Shown here: positions 12,995-21,518 of the stretch, piece by piece | How positions within the stretch are numbered: position 1 is the stretch's first letter | Layout of the letters: each line of letters opens with the position of its first letter | DNA from: JACQSR01 sp042577505 | GTDB taxonomy: Archaea; Nanobdellota; Nanobdellia; Woesearchaeales; JACQSR01 | Direction: 5' to 3' | DNA: 31,173 nucleotides | NCBI GenBank assembly: GCA_042577505.1 | Contig: JBHPEA010000012.1 | Span: 1-31,173, forward strand | Made by a program: the position numbers and the translations under genes | The notes under the pieces: generated by a model | Seen by the model: only the letters and a program-made list of their open reading frames with translations | What the model was told of the DNA's origin: nothing | The model's database searches: none

Positions 12995-13876
12995 ATGGAA
13001 CCACAAAGAGGTACACCAACTTTAAAGAAAGGCCTAGCTGAAATGCTCAAAGGTGGCGTTATTATGGACGTCACTGACGCAGAGCAAGCAAAAATTGCAG
13101 AGAAAGCTGGAGCTGTTTCTGTTATGGCTTTAGAGAGGGTTCCTTCAGATATCCGGAAAGATGGGGGGGTCGCACGTATGGCTGATCCATCAAAAATTCA
13201 GGAAATCATGGAATCAGTTACTATACCAGTCATGGCAAAATGCCGTATAGGACACTTCGTTGAAGCACAAGTTTTAGAATCGCTTGGTGTAGACTTTATT
13301 GATGAATCTGAAGTTCTTACTCCAGCAGATGGAAAATATCATGTCAATAAACATCACTTCAATGTTCCTTTTGTTTGTGGTGCTAGAGATTTGGGAGAAG
13401 CATTGAGAAGGATGAATGAAGGTGCTTCAATGATAAGAACAAAAGGGGAAGCTGGAACAGGAAATATTATAGAAGCAGTACGCCATATAAGGACTATAAA
13501 CGAACAAATTTACAATCTCAAGAATTCTCAAAATGGTATATTAAAGAAAGAATCAAATAAAATGCGTGTTCCTTTAAGTCTCCTCCAAGAAACTCTTCGT
13601 GCAGGTAGACTACCTATTGTTAATTTCTCTGCCGGTGGTGTTGCAACTCCATCTGATGCTGCCTTAATGATGCAATTAGGATGTGATGGCGTATTTGTTG
13701 GTTCAGGGATTTTCAAAAGTAATAATCCTAGATTAATGGCAAGAGCTATTGTTAAAGCAACTACTCATTTCGATAAACCAGAAATAATCACAAAAGTATC
13801 TGAAAGATTGGGGGATGCCATGGCAGGATTAGAAATTTCCCAACTTGATGTCAAATTACAAGAAAGGGGATGGTAA
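12995..13876 (+). CDS. pdxS: Pyridoxal 5'-phosphate synthase, PdxS subunit
   Basis: Synthase subunit of the deoxyxylulose-5-phosphate-independent vitamin B6 pathway: it condenses ribose 5-phosphate, glyceraldehyde 3-phosphate and ammonia to PLP on a (beta/alpha)8 barrel forming a dodecamer. The two catalytic lysines are K82 (PVMAKCRIGH) and K150 (IRTKGEAGTGN). Other family blocks are GGVIMDVTDAEQA, ALERVPSDIR, VNFSAGGVATPSDAALMMQLG and DGVFVGSGIFKS. At 293 residues it is full length. The supplied PLP would serve SufS, encoded in the same window. Its TAA overlaps the pdxT ATG by one base. Confidence 0.97.
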   Translation: MEPQRGTPTLKKGLAEMLKGGVIMDVTDAEQAKIAEKAGAVSVMALERVPSDIRKDGGVARMADPSKIQEIMESVTIPVMAKCRIGHFVEAQVLESLGVDFIDESEVLTPADGKYHVNKHHFNVPFVCGARDLGEALRRMNEGASMIRTKGEAGTGNIIEAVRHIRTINEQIYNLKNSQNGILKKESNKMRVPLSLLQETLRAGRLPIVNFSAGGVATPSDAALMMQLGCDGVFVGSGIFKSNNPRLMARAIVKATTHFDKPEIITKVSERLGDAMAGLEISQLDVKLQERGW

Positions 13877-14448
13877 TGCGTATAGGCATTCTAGCCTTGC
13901 AAGGGGCTGTTAGAGAGCACGCGATTATTCTAAGAAAATTAAACGTTACTCCTGTATTAGTAACAAGAAAAGAAGATCTGAAAGACCTTGATGGGTTTAT
14001 CATCCCAGGAGGGGAATCCACAACAATCTCAGATATGCTTCACTTATATAATTTACATAATCCAATTAAAACCCTCCACAAACGAGGCATTCCAATCTAT
14101 GGTACCTGTGCTGGAGCAATTATTCTATCAAAAAATCCAGAATCAAAAAAAGTAAAACCACTAGGATTAATTGATGTAACCTTACAAAGAAATGCTTACG
14201 GTACTCAAAAAGATTCTTTTGAAACTCAAATCAATATCAAAAATATTGGCAAATTCCATGGAATTTTCATAAGGGCACCAATCATTACAGCTTACAACCA
14301 TAACACACAAATTCTCTCAAATTTTGAGGATAATCCAATAATGGCAGTATCTGATAACATACTCATAACAACATTCCACCCAGAATTAACCAAAGATACA
14401 AGAGTACATGAACTATTTATCACAATGGTGAAGAAATCTAAGGTTTGA
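13876..14448 (+). CDS. pdxT: Pyridoxal 5'-phosphate synthase glutaminase, PdxT subunit
   Basis: Class I glutaminase feeding ammonia to PdxS. Catalytic Cys78 lies in YGTCAGAIIL, with His168 and Glu170 in TTFHPELT; PGGESTT (about 47-53) is the oxyanion/substrate loop, and GALQG-type residues (ILALQGAVREH) open the protein. Length of 190 is typical. I choose ATG 13876 (TAATG overlap with pdxS, purine-rich AGGGGATGG before it) over the in-frame ATG at 13870, which would add only Met-Val. Tight coupling to pdxS fits a 12:12 complex. Confidence 0.96.
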   Translation: MRIGILALQGAVREHAIILRKLNVTPVLVTRKEDLKDLDGFIIPGGESTTISDMLHLYNLHNPIKTLHKRGIPIYGTCAGAIILSKNPESKKVKPLGLIDVTLQRNAYGTQKDSFETQINIKNIGKFHGIFIRAPIITAYNHNTQILSNFEDNPIMAVSDNILITTFHPELTKDTRVHELFITMVKKSKV

Positions 14449-14462
14449 TTATTAAAGGAAAA

Positions 14463-14500
14463 GTATATAAGTTAAAAAATGAATTAAAACCAGAGGTGAT
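14463..14500 (+). promoter_or_regulatory. TATA box and ribosome binding site of the glutaredoxin gene
   Basis: GTATATAA at 14463-14470 and GAGGTGAT at 14493-14500, the latter 5 bases before ATG 14506. Transcription would start about 26 bases after the TATA centre, close to the ribosome binding site, so the leader is little more than that site. Confidence 0.6.
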
Positions 14501-14505
14501 CAATT

Positions 14506-14754
14506 ATGGCAGAAGAAAAGCCTAAAGTGAAAGTGTACTCAACACCAACATGTCCTTGGTGTCTAAAAACAAAAGAATTTCTAAAGGAAAATAAAATAGA
14601 GTTCGATGATATTAATGTAGCTGAGGATGAGAAAGCCCGAAATGAGATGATCGAGAAATCAGGTCAAATGGGTGTTCCTGTAGTTGCAATTGGAGATAAA
14701 ATCATCGTAGGATTTGACAAAGAAACCATCTCAAAAGAGCTAAAGCTCGAATAA
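14506..14754 (+). CDS. Glutaredoxin-like thiol-disulfide oxidoreductase (NrdH/Grx type)
   Basis: An 82-residue thioredoxin-fold protein. The active site is CPWC (C16, C19) after the first strand VKVYSTPT, the cis-proline is P58 in GVPVVAIG, and the GFDKETI segment matches the glutaredoxin C-terminal block. The WC variant (CPWC rather than CPYC) is seen in NrdH-like and archaeal glutaredoxin-like proteins. Archaea of this kind generally lack glutathione, so electrons probably come from a thioredoxin reductase; one is encoded nearby at 15946. It has its own TATA box and a strong ribosome binding site, and malic enzyme starts 1 base after its stop, so both are co-transcribed. Confidence 0.9.
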   Translation: MAEEKPKVKVYSTPTCPWCLKTKEFLKENKIEFDDINVAEDEKARNEMIEKSGQMGVPVVAIGDKIIVGFDKETISKELKLE

Positions 14755-14755
14755 A

Positions 14756-15949
14756 ATGGATATCTACGAAGAATCTGTTGAATTGCATGAGAAGAAGAAA
14801 GGAAAACTTGAAGTAAAATCTAAGGTCTCTTTAAAAGACAAAAAAGACCTTTCTTTGGCTTACACTCCTGGTGTGGCTGGTGTTTCAAAAAAGATCGGAG
14901 AAAATAAAAAACTAGTATGGAAATATACGATCAAACAAAATTCCGTAGCAATTGTAACTGATGGATCTGCCATTTTAGGTTTAGGTAATCTGGGACCTGA
15001 AGCTGCACTTCCAGTAATGGAAGGTAAAGCAATACTTTTCAAAGAATTAGCTGATGTTGACGCATATCCAATCTGTCTTAAAACTAGGAATATTGACGAA
15101 ATTGTTAACATCGTTAAAAGAATTAAACCAGGTTTTGGTGGAATTAATTTAGAAGACATTTCTGCACCAAGATGTTTTGAAGTAGAAGATCGTTTACAGG
15201 AAATTGGTATACCTGTTTTTCACGACGACCAACATGGAACAGCCATAGTATTACTAGCTGCACTAATTAATGCGTTAAAAGTTGTTAATAAACGTCCTGA
15301 AGATGTAAAAGTGGTTATAAATGGAGCAGGAGCTGCTGGAAATTCAATCTCCCACCTACTTTTATGCATTGGGTATGATAAAAAAATCTGTTTATCAGTT
15401 AAAGAGATTATACTATGTGATTCTCAGGGAATAATATTTGAAGGTAGGCGAGGAATGGATAAATATAAAGAAGCAATATCAAAATATACTAACAAAGAGA
15501 AACTTATGGGTTCTCTAGAGGTCGCTATGAAAGGGGCTGATGTTTTCATCGGAGTCTCAAAAGGCAACTTGGTTACCAAAGAAATGGTTAAGTCAATGAA
15601 TAAAGATGCTATAGTTCTTGCCATGGCAAATCCAATACCTGAAATAATGCCTGAAGACGCAAAAGCGGCAGGTGCAGTTGTAGTTGGTACTGGAAGATCC
15701 GATTTCCCAAACCAAATCAACAATGTTTTAGGTTTCCCAGGGATATTCCGTGGTGCATTAGACGCAAATGCTTTTGTAATTAACAAAGAAATGAAAGTTG
15801 CTGCAGCATATGCACTCGCCTCCATAGTTAAAAACCCAACTAAAGATAAGATACTACCTTCACCATTAGACAAAAACGTCGTAAAAGTCGTTGCATCTGC
15901 TGTAAAAGATGCTGCTTTAGTAACTGGTGTTTCAAACCTAGAGAATTAA
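14756..15949 (+). CDS. NAD(P)-dependent malic enzyme
   Basis: Oxidative decarboxylation of malate to pyruvate with NAD(P)+ and a divalent metal, or the reverse. Catalytic Tyr36 is in LAYTPGVAGV and Lys91 in VMEGKAIL. Metal ligands are in NLEDISAP (E133, D134) and FHDDQHGTA (D157/D158), and the nucleotide fold has NGAGAAG (189-195). GLGNLGPEAALPVMEGK is the most conserved block. At 397 residues this is the short bacterial/archaeal form with no phosphotransacetylase fusion. It follows the glutaredoxin gene by 1 base and its stop overlaps that of the convergent trxB. With acetyl-CoA synthetase and glutamate dehydrogenase also in the window, it could supply reducing power. Confidence 0.95.
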   Translation: MDIYEESVELHEKKKGKLEVKSKVSLKDKKDLSLAYTPGVAGVSKKIGENKKLVWKYTIKQNSVAIVTDGSAILGLGNLGPEAALPVMEGKAILFKELADVDAYPICLKTRNIDEIVNIVKRIKPGFGGINLEDISAPRCFEVEDRLQEIGIPVFHDDQHGTAIVLLAALINALKVVNKRPEDVKVVINGAGAAGNSISHLLLCIGYDKKICLSVKEIILCDSQGIIFEGRRGMDKYKEAISKYTNKEKLMGSLEVAMKGADVFIGVSKGNLVTKEMVKSMNKDAIVLAMANPIPEIMPEDAKAAGAVVVGTGRSDFPNQINNVLGFPGIFRGALDANAFVINKEMKVAAAYALASIVKNPTKDKILPSPLDKNVVKVVASAVKDAALVTGVSNLEN

Positions 15950-16887
15950 CCGTTATGATACTCTAATGAACCTTTAGTAATATCTTCATATGCAGAAAAT
16001 GATGCAATAACTCCCTCTGCAACCGATGTTATAGCTTGTTTCCAAACTGTATTAGTCAAGTCTCCCATCGCATACACTCCAGAAACATTTGTCCTAGAAT
16101 TCTGATCAATAATAACTTCGTTTTTTTCATTCAGCTTAACTTTTAATTTTTTAGCTAAATCATTTTGTGGTAAATGTCCAATCTCAATAAACAATCCTCC
16201 AAGTTTAAACTCCTTACTACCATTATATTCCTTATCTAAAACGACATGAGAGATTATCTTATCTCCTTTGATCTCCAACACATTTGTGTTGTTAATAATT
16301 TTAATCTTCTTATTATTCTCAACCCTCTCAAGATTAATAGGTTCCGCCCTGATTTTTTCTTTTCTATAAATGATATAAACTTCTTTAGCATATTCTGTTA
16401 ATAATAATGCTTCCTTCGCAGCAGAATCGGATCCTCCAACAACTGCAACAACTTTATCCGTAAAGAAAGCAGCATCACATGTTGCACAATAAGACACACC
16501 CTTACCATACAATTCTTCTTCTCCAGGAACTCCTAATTCTTTTCTTTTTGTTCCTGTTGCTAAAAAGACGGTTTTTCCTTTGTACTCTTCACCAGATTTT
16601 AACTTAAATGAAAAATTATCCTTATTCTTCTTAATGTCAACAACCTCATTCTCAACAGTTTTAACACCAAGATATTCTGTATGCTCTTTTAAGTGATTAG
16701 CTAATTCCAATCCAGTGAGGCTCTTAAAGCCAGGATAATTCTCAACAAGGTGTGTTAAAATAATTAATCCGCCTACTTCCTTAGCAATTATCAGCGTCTT
16801 AAGTTTAAACCTAGCAGCATAAATTGCTGCTCCATAACCTGATACTCCGCCACCAACAATTATTACGTCATAAATTTCATCTGCCAT
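15946..16887 (-). CDS. trxB: Thioredoxin reductase (FAD, NAD(P)H)
   Basis: Low-molecular-weight flavoprotein reductase of 313 residues. The FAD-binding GGGVSG (12-17) is followed by ATGTKRKELGVPGE (110-123), the redox pair CATC (C134, C137), the NAD(P)H site GGSDSA (151-156) and the C-terminal FAD motif GVYAMGDLTN. The NADPH-selective HRRxxxR is replaced by YRKEKIR, so cofactor preference is unclear. ATG 16887 is chosen because it gives the normal N-terminus (MADEIYDVIIVGGG) and has AAGTATATAA about 25-33 bases upstream; the frame above it is promoter DNA. Partners could be the CPWC glutaredoxin at 14506. It lies downstream of sufC but has its own promoter. Confidence 0.95.
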   Translation of the reverse strand: MADEIYDVIIVGGGVSGYGAAIYAARFKLKTLIIAKEVGGLIILTHLVENYPGFKSLTGLELANHLKEHTEYLGVKTVENEVVDIKKNKDNFSFKLKSGEEYKGKTVFLATGTKRKELGVPGEEELYGKGVSYCATCDAAFFTDKVVAVVGGSDSAAKEALLLTEYAKEVYIIYRKEKIRAEPINLERVENNKKIKIINNTNVLEIKGDKIISHVVLDKEYNGSKEFKLGGLFIEIGHLPQNDLAKKLKVKLNEKNEVIIDQNSRTNVSGVYAMGDLTNTVWKQAITSVAEGVIASFSAYEDITKGSLEYHNG

Positions 16888-16910
16888 ACACAAAGAGATG
16901 AAAAAGGGCT

Positions 16911-16920
16911 TTATATACTT
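16911..16920 (-). promoter_or_regulatory. TATA box of trxB
   Basis: The minus strand reads AAGTATATAA from 16920 to 16911, centred about 28 bases before ATG 16887. Confidence 0.6.
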
Positions 16921-16923
16921 TTT

Positions 16924-16941
16924 GATATAGCCCCCTATATC
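16924..16941. promoter_or_regulatory. Inverted repeat upstream of the trxB TATA box (operator candidate)
   Basis: GATATAG and CTATATC, perfect 7-base arms around CCCC, end 3 bases upstream of the trxB TATA box. This is the right place for a regulator that competes with or assists TFB/TBP. On the plus strand the arms are followed by six T, so a hairpin terminator reading is also possible, but no plus-strand gene ends nearby. Confidence 0.45.
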
Positions 16942-16971
16942 TTTTTTAAGTCTTAAAATCATATTTATTAA

Positions 16972-17694
16972 TTAGATAGAATCATAGCCTTTATCTTCAA
17001 TCAGATCAACTATCTCGGGACCATCTTCCTTCACAATCTTTCCCTTCACCATAACATAAACTCTTGAAGGTTTAACATAATCAAGAAGCCTCTTGTAATG
17101 GGTTATAATCAAAACTCCAGTCCCAGCTTTAACTGCCTCATTGATACCTTTTGCTACTATCTTCAATGCATCAACATCCAATCCAGAATCAGTCTCATCC
17201 AATATTGCAATCTTTGGTTTTAGCATCAACATCTGCAATATTTCCATCTTTTTCTTTTCTCCACCAGAAAAACCATCGTTTATATACCTATCAGCAAAAC
17301 TCTGATCAATTTTCAACAGCTTCATCTTTTCTTTCAACAATTCTAAGAATTCAGCTATCTCAATTGTTTTCCTTGCATTTAATGCTGTCCTTAAAAAATT
17401 TGAAACAGTAACACCAGATATTCCAATTGGATTCTGAAATGATAAAAACAACCCTTCTTTTGATCTTTCATGTGCTTTCAAACCTCTTAGATCAGTTCCA
17501 TCTAACTTTACTTTGCCTTCTATTATCTCATACGACGGATGACCCATCAAACCAAAAGCTAACGAACTTTTCCCAGAACCATTTGGACCCATTAGGGCAA
17601 CAATTTCTCCATCATCTACTCTTATATTTACTCCTTTAACTATTTCGCCCCATCCTTTCTCTTTCACTTTTACATCTTTAACTTCAAATGTCAT
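16972..17694 (-). CDS. sufC: SufC, ABC-type ATPase of Fe-S cluster assembly
   Basis: ATPase subunit of the SufBCD scaffold that builds Fe-S clusters in the cytosol. Walker A GPNGSGKS (36-43), SufC-typical FLSFQNPIGISGV (83-95, Q-loop Q87), signature FSGGEKKK (142-149), Walker B AILDETDSGLD (163-173, Glu167) and the TH switch histidine in LIITHYKRLL. The ETDSGLD and EKKK sequences are diagnostic of SufC within the ABC family. At 240 residues it is full length. It is the last gene of sufB-D-S-U-C and overlaps sufU by 4 bases (ATGA). Confidence 0.97.
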   Translation of the reverse strand: MTFEVKDVKVKEKGWGEIVKGVNIRVDDGEIVALMGPNGSGKSSLAFGLMGHPSYEIIEGKVKLDGTDLRGLKAHERSKEGLFLSFQNPIGISGVTVSNFLRTALNARKTIEIAEFLELLKEKMKLLKIDQSFADRYINDGFSGGEKKKMEILQMLMLKPKIAILDETDSGLDVDALKIVAKGINEAVKAGTGVLIITHYKRLLDYVKPSRVYVMVKGKIVKEDGPEIVDLIEDKGYDSI

Positions 17695-18074
17695 AGTTTA
17701 TGCTCATATTTTGATATTCCTGCTGTCAAAACCTGCAATGATAAAAGTGCACATTTCATTCTTATCGGAGATAGTTTAATCCCTAACAATTTAAAAATGT
17801 CTTCATTTTTCAACTTTTTCACTTCACTCAATTTCAATCCTTTAATTTTCTCGGTAAGTAAAGAAGCAGAAGCATTTGAAATAGCACATCCTTTCCCTTT
17901 AAATTTCACATCTTGAACAACATCTTTATTCAGCTTAACCATTATCTCAATGTCATCACCACAAGAAGTATTGCTATCCATATGTTTAATATCTGGATTC
18001 TTCAGATTACCAAAGTTCCTTGGATTCTTGTAATGATCCAGTATATTTTCCATATAAATTTTCTCAACGTTCAT
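17691..18074 (-). CDS. sufU: SufU/IscU-type Fe-S scaffold or sulfur acceptor
   Basis: An IscU-like fold of 127 residues. The three conserved cysteines are C38 and D40 in TSCGDD, C63 in KGCAISNASAS and C108 in RMKCALL, with the classical N-terminus ILDHYKNPRNFG. In SufU of Firmicutes a zinc is bound at this site and an ~18-residue insertion precedes the last cysteine; here that segment (SEVKKLKNEDIFKLLGIKLSPIR) is shorter, so it is intermediate between IscU and SufU. Its place between sufS and sufC suggests it takes sulfur from SufS. The LPPVK motif of IscU is absent. It starts 1 base after the sufS stop. Confidence 0.93.
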   Translation of the reverse strand: MNVEKIYMENILDHYKNPRNFGNLKNPDIKHMDSNTSCGDDIEIMVKLNKDVVQDVKFKGKGCAISNASASLLTEKIKGLKLSEVKKLKNEDIFKLLGIKLSPIRMKCALLSLQVLTAGISKYEHKL

Positions 18075-18075
18075 T

Positions 18076-19293
18076 TTATACCTTGAAAATTTTTTTTGCC
18101 TTCTCTATACCCAAAACCAATTTGTCAATCTCCTCTTTAGTATTATATAAGTAAAATGAAGCTCTTGTTGTTCCATTGATCCCCAAATGTTTCATTAAAG
18201 GTATTGCACAATGATGGCCTGCTCTTACACAAACTCCCTCAGAATCTAATATTGTTGCCATATCATGAGGTGGTACCCCCTCAAAATCAAATGAAATAAT
18301 GCCTCCTTTTTCTTTTGCATTACCAATTATCTTCAAACCTTCAATTGCCGTGAGTCTTTTTGTCCCGTACTTAAGTAATCCCTTCTCGTGATCAAAAATA
18401 TTATCCAATCCAACTTTCCTAAGATAATCAATAGCTGATGAAAACCCCATCCCTCCTGCTATATTTGAAGTTCCAGCTTCAAATTTCCAAGGGAGATCAT
18501 TAAACCTTGTTTTTTCATAATCTACATCCCTTATCATTTCCCCTCCATAAAGGAATGGATTCATTTTCTCTAAAAATTCTTCTTTTCCGTACAATCCTCC
18601 AATTCCTGTAGGGCCGCACATTTTATGACCAGAAAACACTAGGAAGTCACAATCTAAATTCTTCACATCAACTTTAAAATGAGGGACACTCTGTGCTCCA
18701 TCTACAATCATCATAGAACCTTTATTGTGAGCAATTTTACTAATTTCCTTTACATCGTTTATAGTACCTAAGACATTCGACATATGAACAACCGATACAA
18801 CTTTAGTTTTCTTTGAAATTAATTTCTCTGCACTTTCCATATCCAAACTACCATCCTCATTCATTTCAATATACTTAACTTCAAATCCAACCTTCTTTGC
18901 TAACTGTTGCCAAGGAACTAGATTCGAATGATGTTCCATTCTTGTCAATACAACTTCATCTTCTTTCTTTAAATTTAAACCAATAGAATAGGCTAATAAA
19001 TTGAGAGACTCTGTTGAATTTTTTGTAAAAACTACTTCTTCAAATTTTGAATTAATGAATTTACTTACGTTTTCATGAGCTTTCTCATACATTAATGTTG
19101 CTTCTTCACTTAACTGAAACAAACCTCTATGAATATTTGCATTATACTTTTTGTAAAAGTCTCCCACTGCATCTATTACAATATTTGGTTTTTGAGTAGT
19201 AGCCGCATTATCTAAATAAACAATCTGCTTCCCATCAAATTTCCGTTTTAATATTGGAAAATCTTTTCGATAATTTATCATATTCGTTTTCAT
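18076..19293 (-). CDS. sufS: SufS, group II cysteine desulfurase
   Basis: PLP enzyme releasing sulfur from cysteine as a persulfide. The PLP lysine is K224 in FSGHKMCGPTG, the ring-stacking His lies in MEHHSNLVPW (H121/H122), PLP Asp is in IVDGAQSVPH, and the catalytic cysteine C362 is in RAGHHCAIPLM. The short catalytic loop and YLDNAATTQKP start place it in the SufS rather than IscS group. At 405 residues it is normal. ATG 19293 overlaps the sufD stop (ATGA). It needs PLP, made by pdxST in the same window, and cysteine, linked to cysE. Confidence 0.97.
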   Translation of the reverse strand: MKTNMINYRKDFPILKRKFDGKQIVYLDNAATTQKPNIVIDAVGDFYKKYNANIHRGLFQLSEEATLMYEKAHENVSKFINSKFEEVVFTKNSTESLNLLAYSIGLNLKKEDEVVLTRMEHHSNLVPWQQLAKKVGFEVKYIEMNEDGSLDMESAEKLISKKTKVVSVVHMSNVLGTINDVKEISKIAHNKGSMMIVDGAQSVPHFKVDVKNLDCDFLVFSGHKMCGPTGIGGLYGKEEFLEKMNPFLYGGEMIRDVDYEKTRFNDLPWKFEAGTSNIAGGMGFSSAIDYLRKVGLDNIFDHEKGLLKYGTKRLTAIEGLKIIGNAKEKGGIISFDFEGVPPHDMATILDSEGVCVRAGHHCAIPLMKHLGINGTTRASFYLYNTKEEIDKLVLGIEKAKKIFKV

Positions 19294-20105
19294 ATTAATA
19301 CCTTATTTAAAACTATTTTTTTAAGCTCATCTCGTAATCCGCACATATTTGAACAATGGCCGATTATGAAACCATCAACAATCATTTTCTTAGCTACTTT
19401 CTTCGACACACCTCTCGATTGAAAATAAAATAACTGATCCTCATCAATATGAGTTATCTTTGCCCCGTGTGAACATTTAACGTCTTCATTATTTATTTCA
19501 AGATAAGGTAGAAACTCTAACTGAACGCCATCGTTTAATATGAGACCACTATTATCCTGTGTCCCATCACAACCAGAAGCATTTTTTCCAATATCAATCA
19601 ACCCAATACATTTTGCTTTAGCATTACCGCTAACTAAACCCCTATTAATCAGCTTAGATTTTCCATTTTTTCCTTTATGGACAACCTTTACATCAAAATT
19701 ATATTCTTGGTTGGAATTACACACAAAACAAACATGCTTCTCCAAATAAGCGTCATCATTAAGCTCAATCACACTTTTACTTTCTAGAATTTTTGCCCCA
19801 CTATTGCAATCCCCAAAATATAATTTCCCTCCTTTCATAATTTTAACACTCATGGAAATATTTCCTTCTACGTTCCCCAAATTTTGAATGGAACCTAAAT
19901 GAAGAACTGCATCTTTATCGATAAAAATTTTAGTAACATGATTTTTACTCTTCAATATCTTACGCAAAATACTTGATTCAGTTCCAGGCCTACAATATAT
20001 AAATAAATTCTTACTATCATCTAATTCTAGAGAAGTATCTGCATCAATCTCAACAACCCTACCATTCTCAACTTCTCTAAAAAAATCTGTAACTTCTTTA
20101 TTCAT
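19290..20105 (-). CDS. sufD: SufD, Fe-S cluster assembly scaffold subunit
   Basis: SufB/SufD-family right-handed beta-helix protein pairing with SufB on the SufC dimer. The C-terminal helical region is the clearest match: DEDQLFYFQSRGVSKKVAKKMIVDGF, with the hallmark LFYxxSRG..xxAxxMIxxGF. Upstream, CSHGAKIT corresponds to the SufD/B segment with the conserved His (compare GHEATVG in SufB here). At 271 residues it is short beside the ~400-residue bacterial SufD, missing most of the N-terminal part, as in many archaeal SufD-like proteins. I start at ATG 20105 (1 base after the sufB stop); the TTG at 20114 is the alternative. It overlaps sufS by 4 bases. Confidence 0.9.
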   Translation of the reverse strand: MNKEVTDFFREVENGRVVEIDADTSLELDDSKNLFIYCRPGTESSILRKILKSKNHVTKIFIDKDAVLHLGSIQNLGNVEGNISMSVKIMKGGKLYFGDCNSGAKILESKSVIELNDDAYLEKHVCFVCNSNQEYNFDVKVVHKGKNGKSKLINRGLVSGNAKAKCIGLIDIGKNASGCDGTQDNSGLILNDGVQLEFLPYLEINNEDVKCSHGAKITHIDEDQLFYFQSRGVSKKVAKKMIVDGFIIGHCSNMCGLRDELKKIVLNKVLI

Positions 20106-20106
20106 T

Positions 20107-21504
20107 TTAACCAACTGATTCCTCCATCCCCATTTGAATCAGTTTATTTAACTCGACGGCATATTCAAGAGGTAATTCCTTGACTACTGGTTCAATAAAA
20201 CCGCTCACTATCATTTGCATTGCCTGATCTTCATCCAATCCCCGACTCATTAAATAAAACAACATCTCCTCATTGATTTTACCAACTGTTGCTTCATGAC
20301 CAACATCAGATTTCTCACCTTTAATATCAATATCTGGATACGTGTTAGATCTACTTCCATTATCCTTTATCAGAGCATCGCACTTAACATTTGATTTAGA
20401 ATTTTTAGCTTCTTTTCCTATTTGAATTATGCCTCTATAAGAGGTGACCCCTCCGTCTACACACAAACTCTTTGAAACAACCTTCGAACTTGTATTAGGG
20501 GCAAGATGAAATATTTTAGCACCAGTATCCTGATTCTGCCCATTCTTCGCAAAGGCAATTGCAATGTGATCAGCAGAAGAATTTCTTCCAACTAACATGC
20601 TACAGGGATAAAGCATTGTAACTCCGCTCCCTAAATTACCGCCTACCCATTCAATAACTGAATTTTCTTCAACAATAGCTCTTTTTGTATTAAGATTGTA
20701 AGTATTGATACTCCAATTTTCAACTGAACTATATCGTACTCTAGAATCTTTCTTTGCAAATATCTCAACACAACCAGCATGAATTGAAAATTCATTAAAT
20801 TTAGGAGCAGAACACCCTTCTATATAATGAACTTTGGCACCTTCCTCAACTATTATCAAGGTATGTTCAAATTGACCCATACTAACTGAGTTCATCCTAA
20901 AATAAGCTTGTAATGGTAATTTGACTTCCACTCCTTTTGGAACATATAGAAAAGTTCCTCCAGACCAAACAGCTCCATGCAGAGCAGCATACTTATGCAA
21001 ATTAGGATTCACAGCCTTCATAAAATACCTCTTAAACAAATCTGGATACTTCTTAATAGCAATATCACAATCTTCAAATATTACTCCCATTTTTGTCAAC
21101 GACTTCTTCAAATTATGATACACTACATCACTATCAAACTGAGCTCCAACACCAGAAAGTGCTTTTTGTTCTGCTTCAGGAATCCCAAGCTTGTCAAATG
21201 TCTCCTTAATTTTTGGATCAACATCTTCCCATTTTTTAGAATTCTTCTTTGCATCAGGCTCAACGAAATATTTGATTTTCCCCATATCAAGTTTACTTAA
21301 ATCAGGCCCCCACTTTGGAATTTTCTTTTTTTTATAGATCTCAAAACATTTCAATCTATGTTTAAGCATCCAATCAGGCTCATCTTTATGCTTAGAGATT
21401 GTCCTGATAACATCCTCAGTCAAACCAGGTTCAGTCTGAAATTTAACTCCAACTTTATCTACATGATCATACAATTTCCTATTGATTCCCTTTACATCAA
21501 TCAT
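20107..21504 (-). CDS. sufB: SufB, Fe-S cluster assembly scaffold subunit
   Basis: Core scaffold on which the nascent cluster forms. Family blocks are clear: HKDEPDWMLKHRLKCFE near the N-terminus, KYFMKAVNPNLHKYAALHGAVWSGG, IVEEGAKVHYIEGCSAP, EWVGGNLGS, SYRGIIQIGKEAKNSKSNVKCDALI, and the C-terminal GHEATVGKINEEMLFYLMSRG with the conserved His. At 465 residues it is full length. ATG 21504 is chosen because it lies ~5 bases after the transcription start predicted from TATA 21531-21540; the TTG at 21525 would start inside the palindrome. It opens the five-gene operon sufB-D-S-U-C, all spaced by -4 to +1 bases except as noted. Confidence 0.97.
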   Translation of the reverse strand: MIDVKGINRKLYDHVDKVGVKFQTEPGLTEDVIRTISKHKDEPDWMLKHRLKCFEIYKKKKIPKWGPDLSKLDMGKIKYFVEPDAKKNSKKWEDVDPKIKETFDKLGIPEAEQKALSGVGAQFDSDVVYHNLKKSLTKMGVIFEDCDIAIKKYPDLFKRYFMKAVNPNLHKYAALHGAVWSGGTFLYVPKGVEVKLPLQAYFRMNSVSMGQFEHTLIIVEEGAKVHYIEGCSAPKFNEFSIHAGCVEIFAKKDSRVRYSSVENWSINTYNLNTKRAIVEENSVIEWVGGNLGSGVTMLYPCSMLVGRNSSADHIAIAFAKNGQNQDTGAKIFHLAPNTSSKVVSKSLCVDGGVTSYRGIIQIGKEAKNSKSNVKCDALIKDNGSRSNTYPDIDIKGEKSDVGHEATVGKINEEMLFYLMSRGLDEDQAMQMIVSGFIEPVVKELPLEYAVELNKLIQMGMEESVG

Positions 21505-21518
21505 TTCAATAGGAAATC

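Noticed and set aside
13870..13875. ATG 13870 as the pdxT start
   Set aside because: It would add only Met-Val; the TAATG overlap at 13876 with a purine-rich sequence upstream gives the normal family start MRIGILALQG.
16924..16947. Inverted repeat plus T-run as an intrinsic terminator on the plus strand
   Set aside because: No plus-strand gene ends nearby (malic enzyme ends about 970 bases earlier). Its position just upstream of the trxB TATA box fits an operator better.
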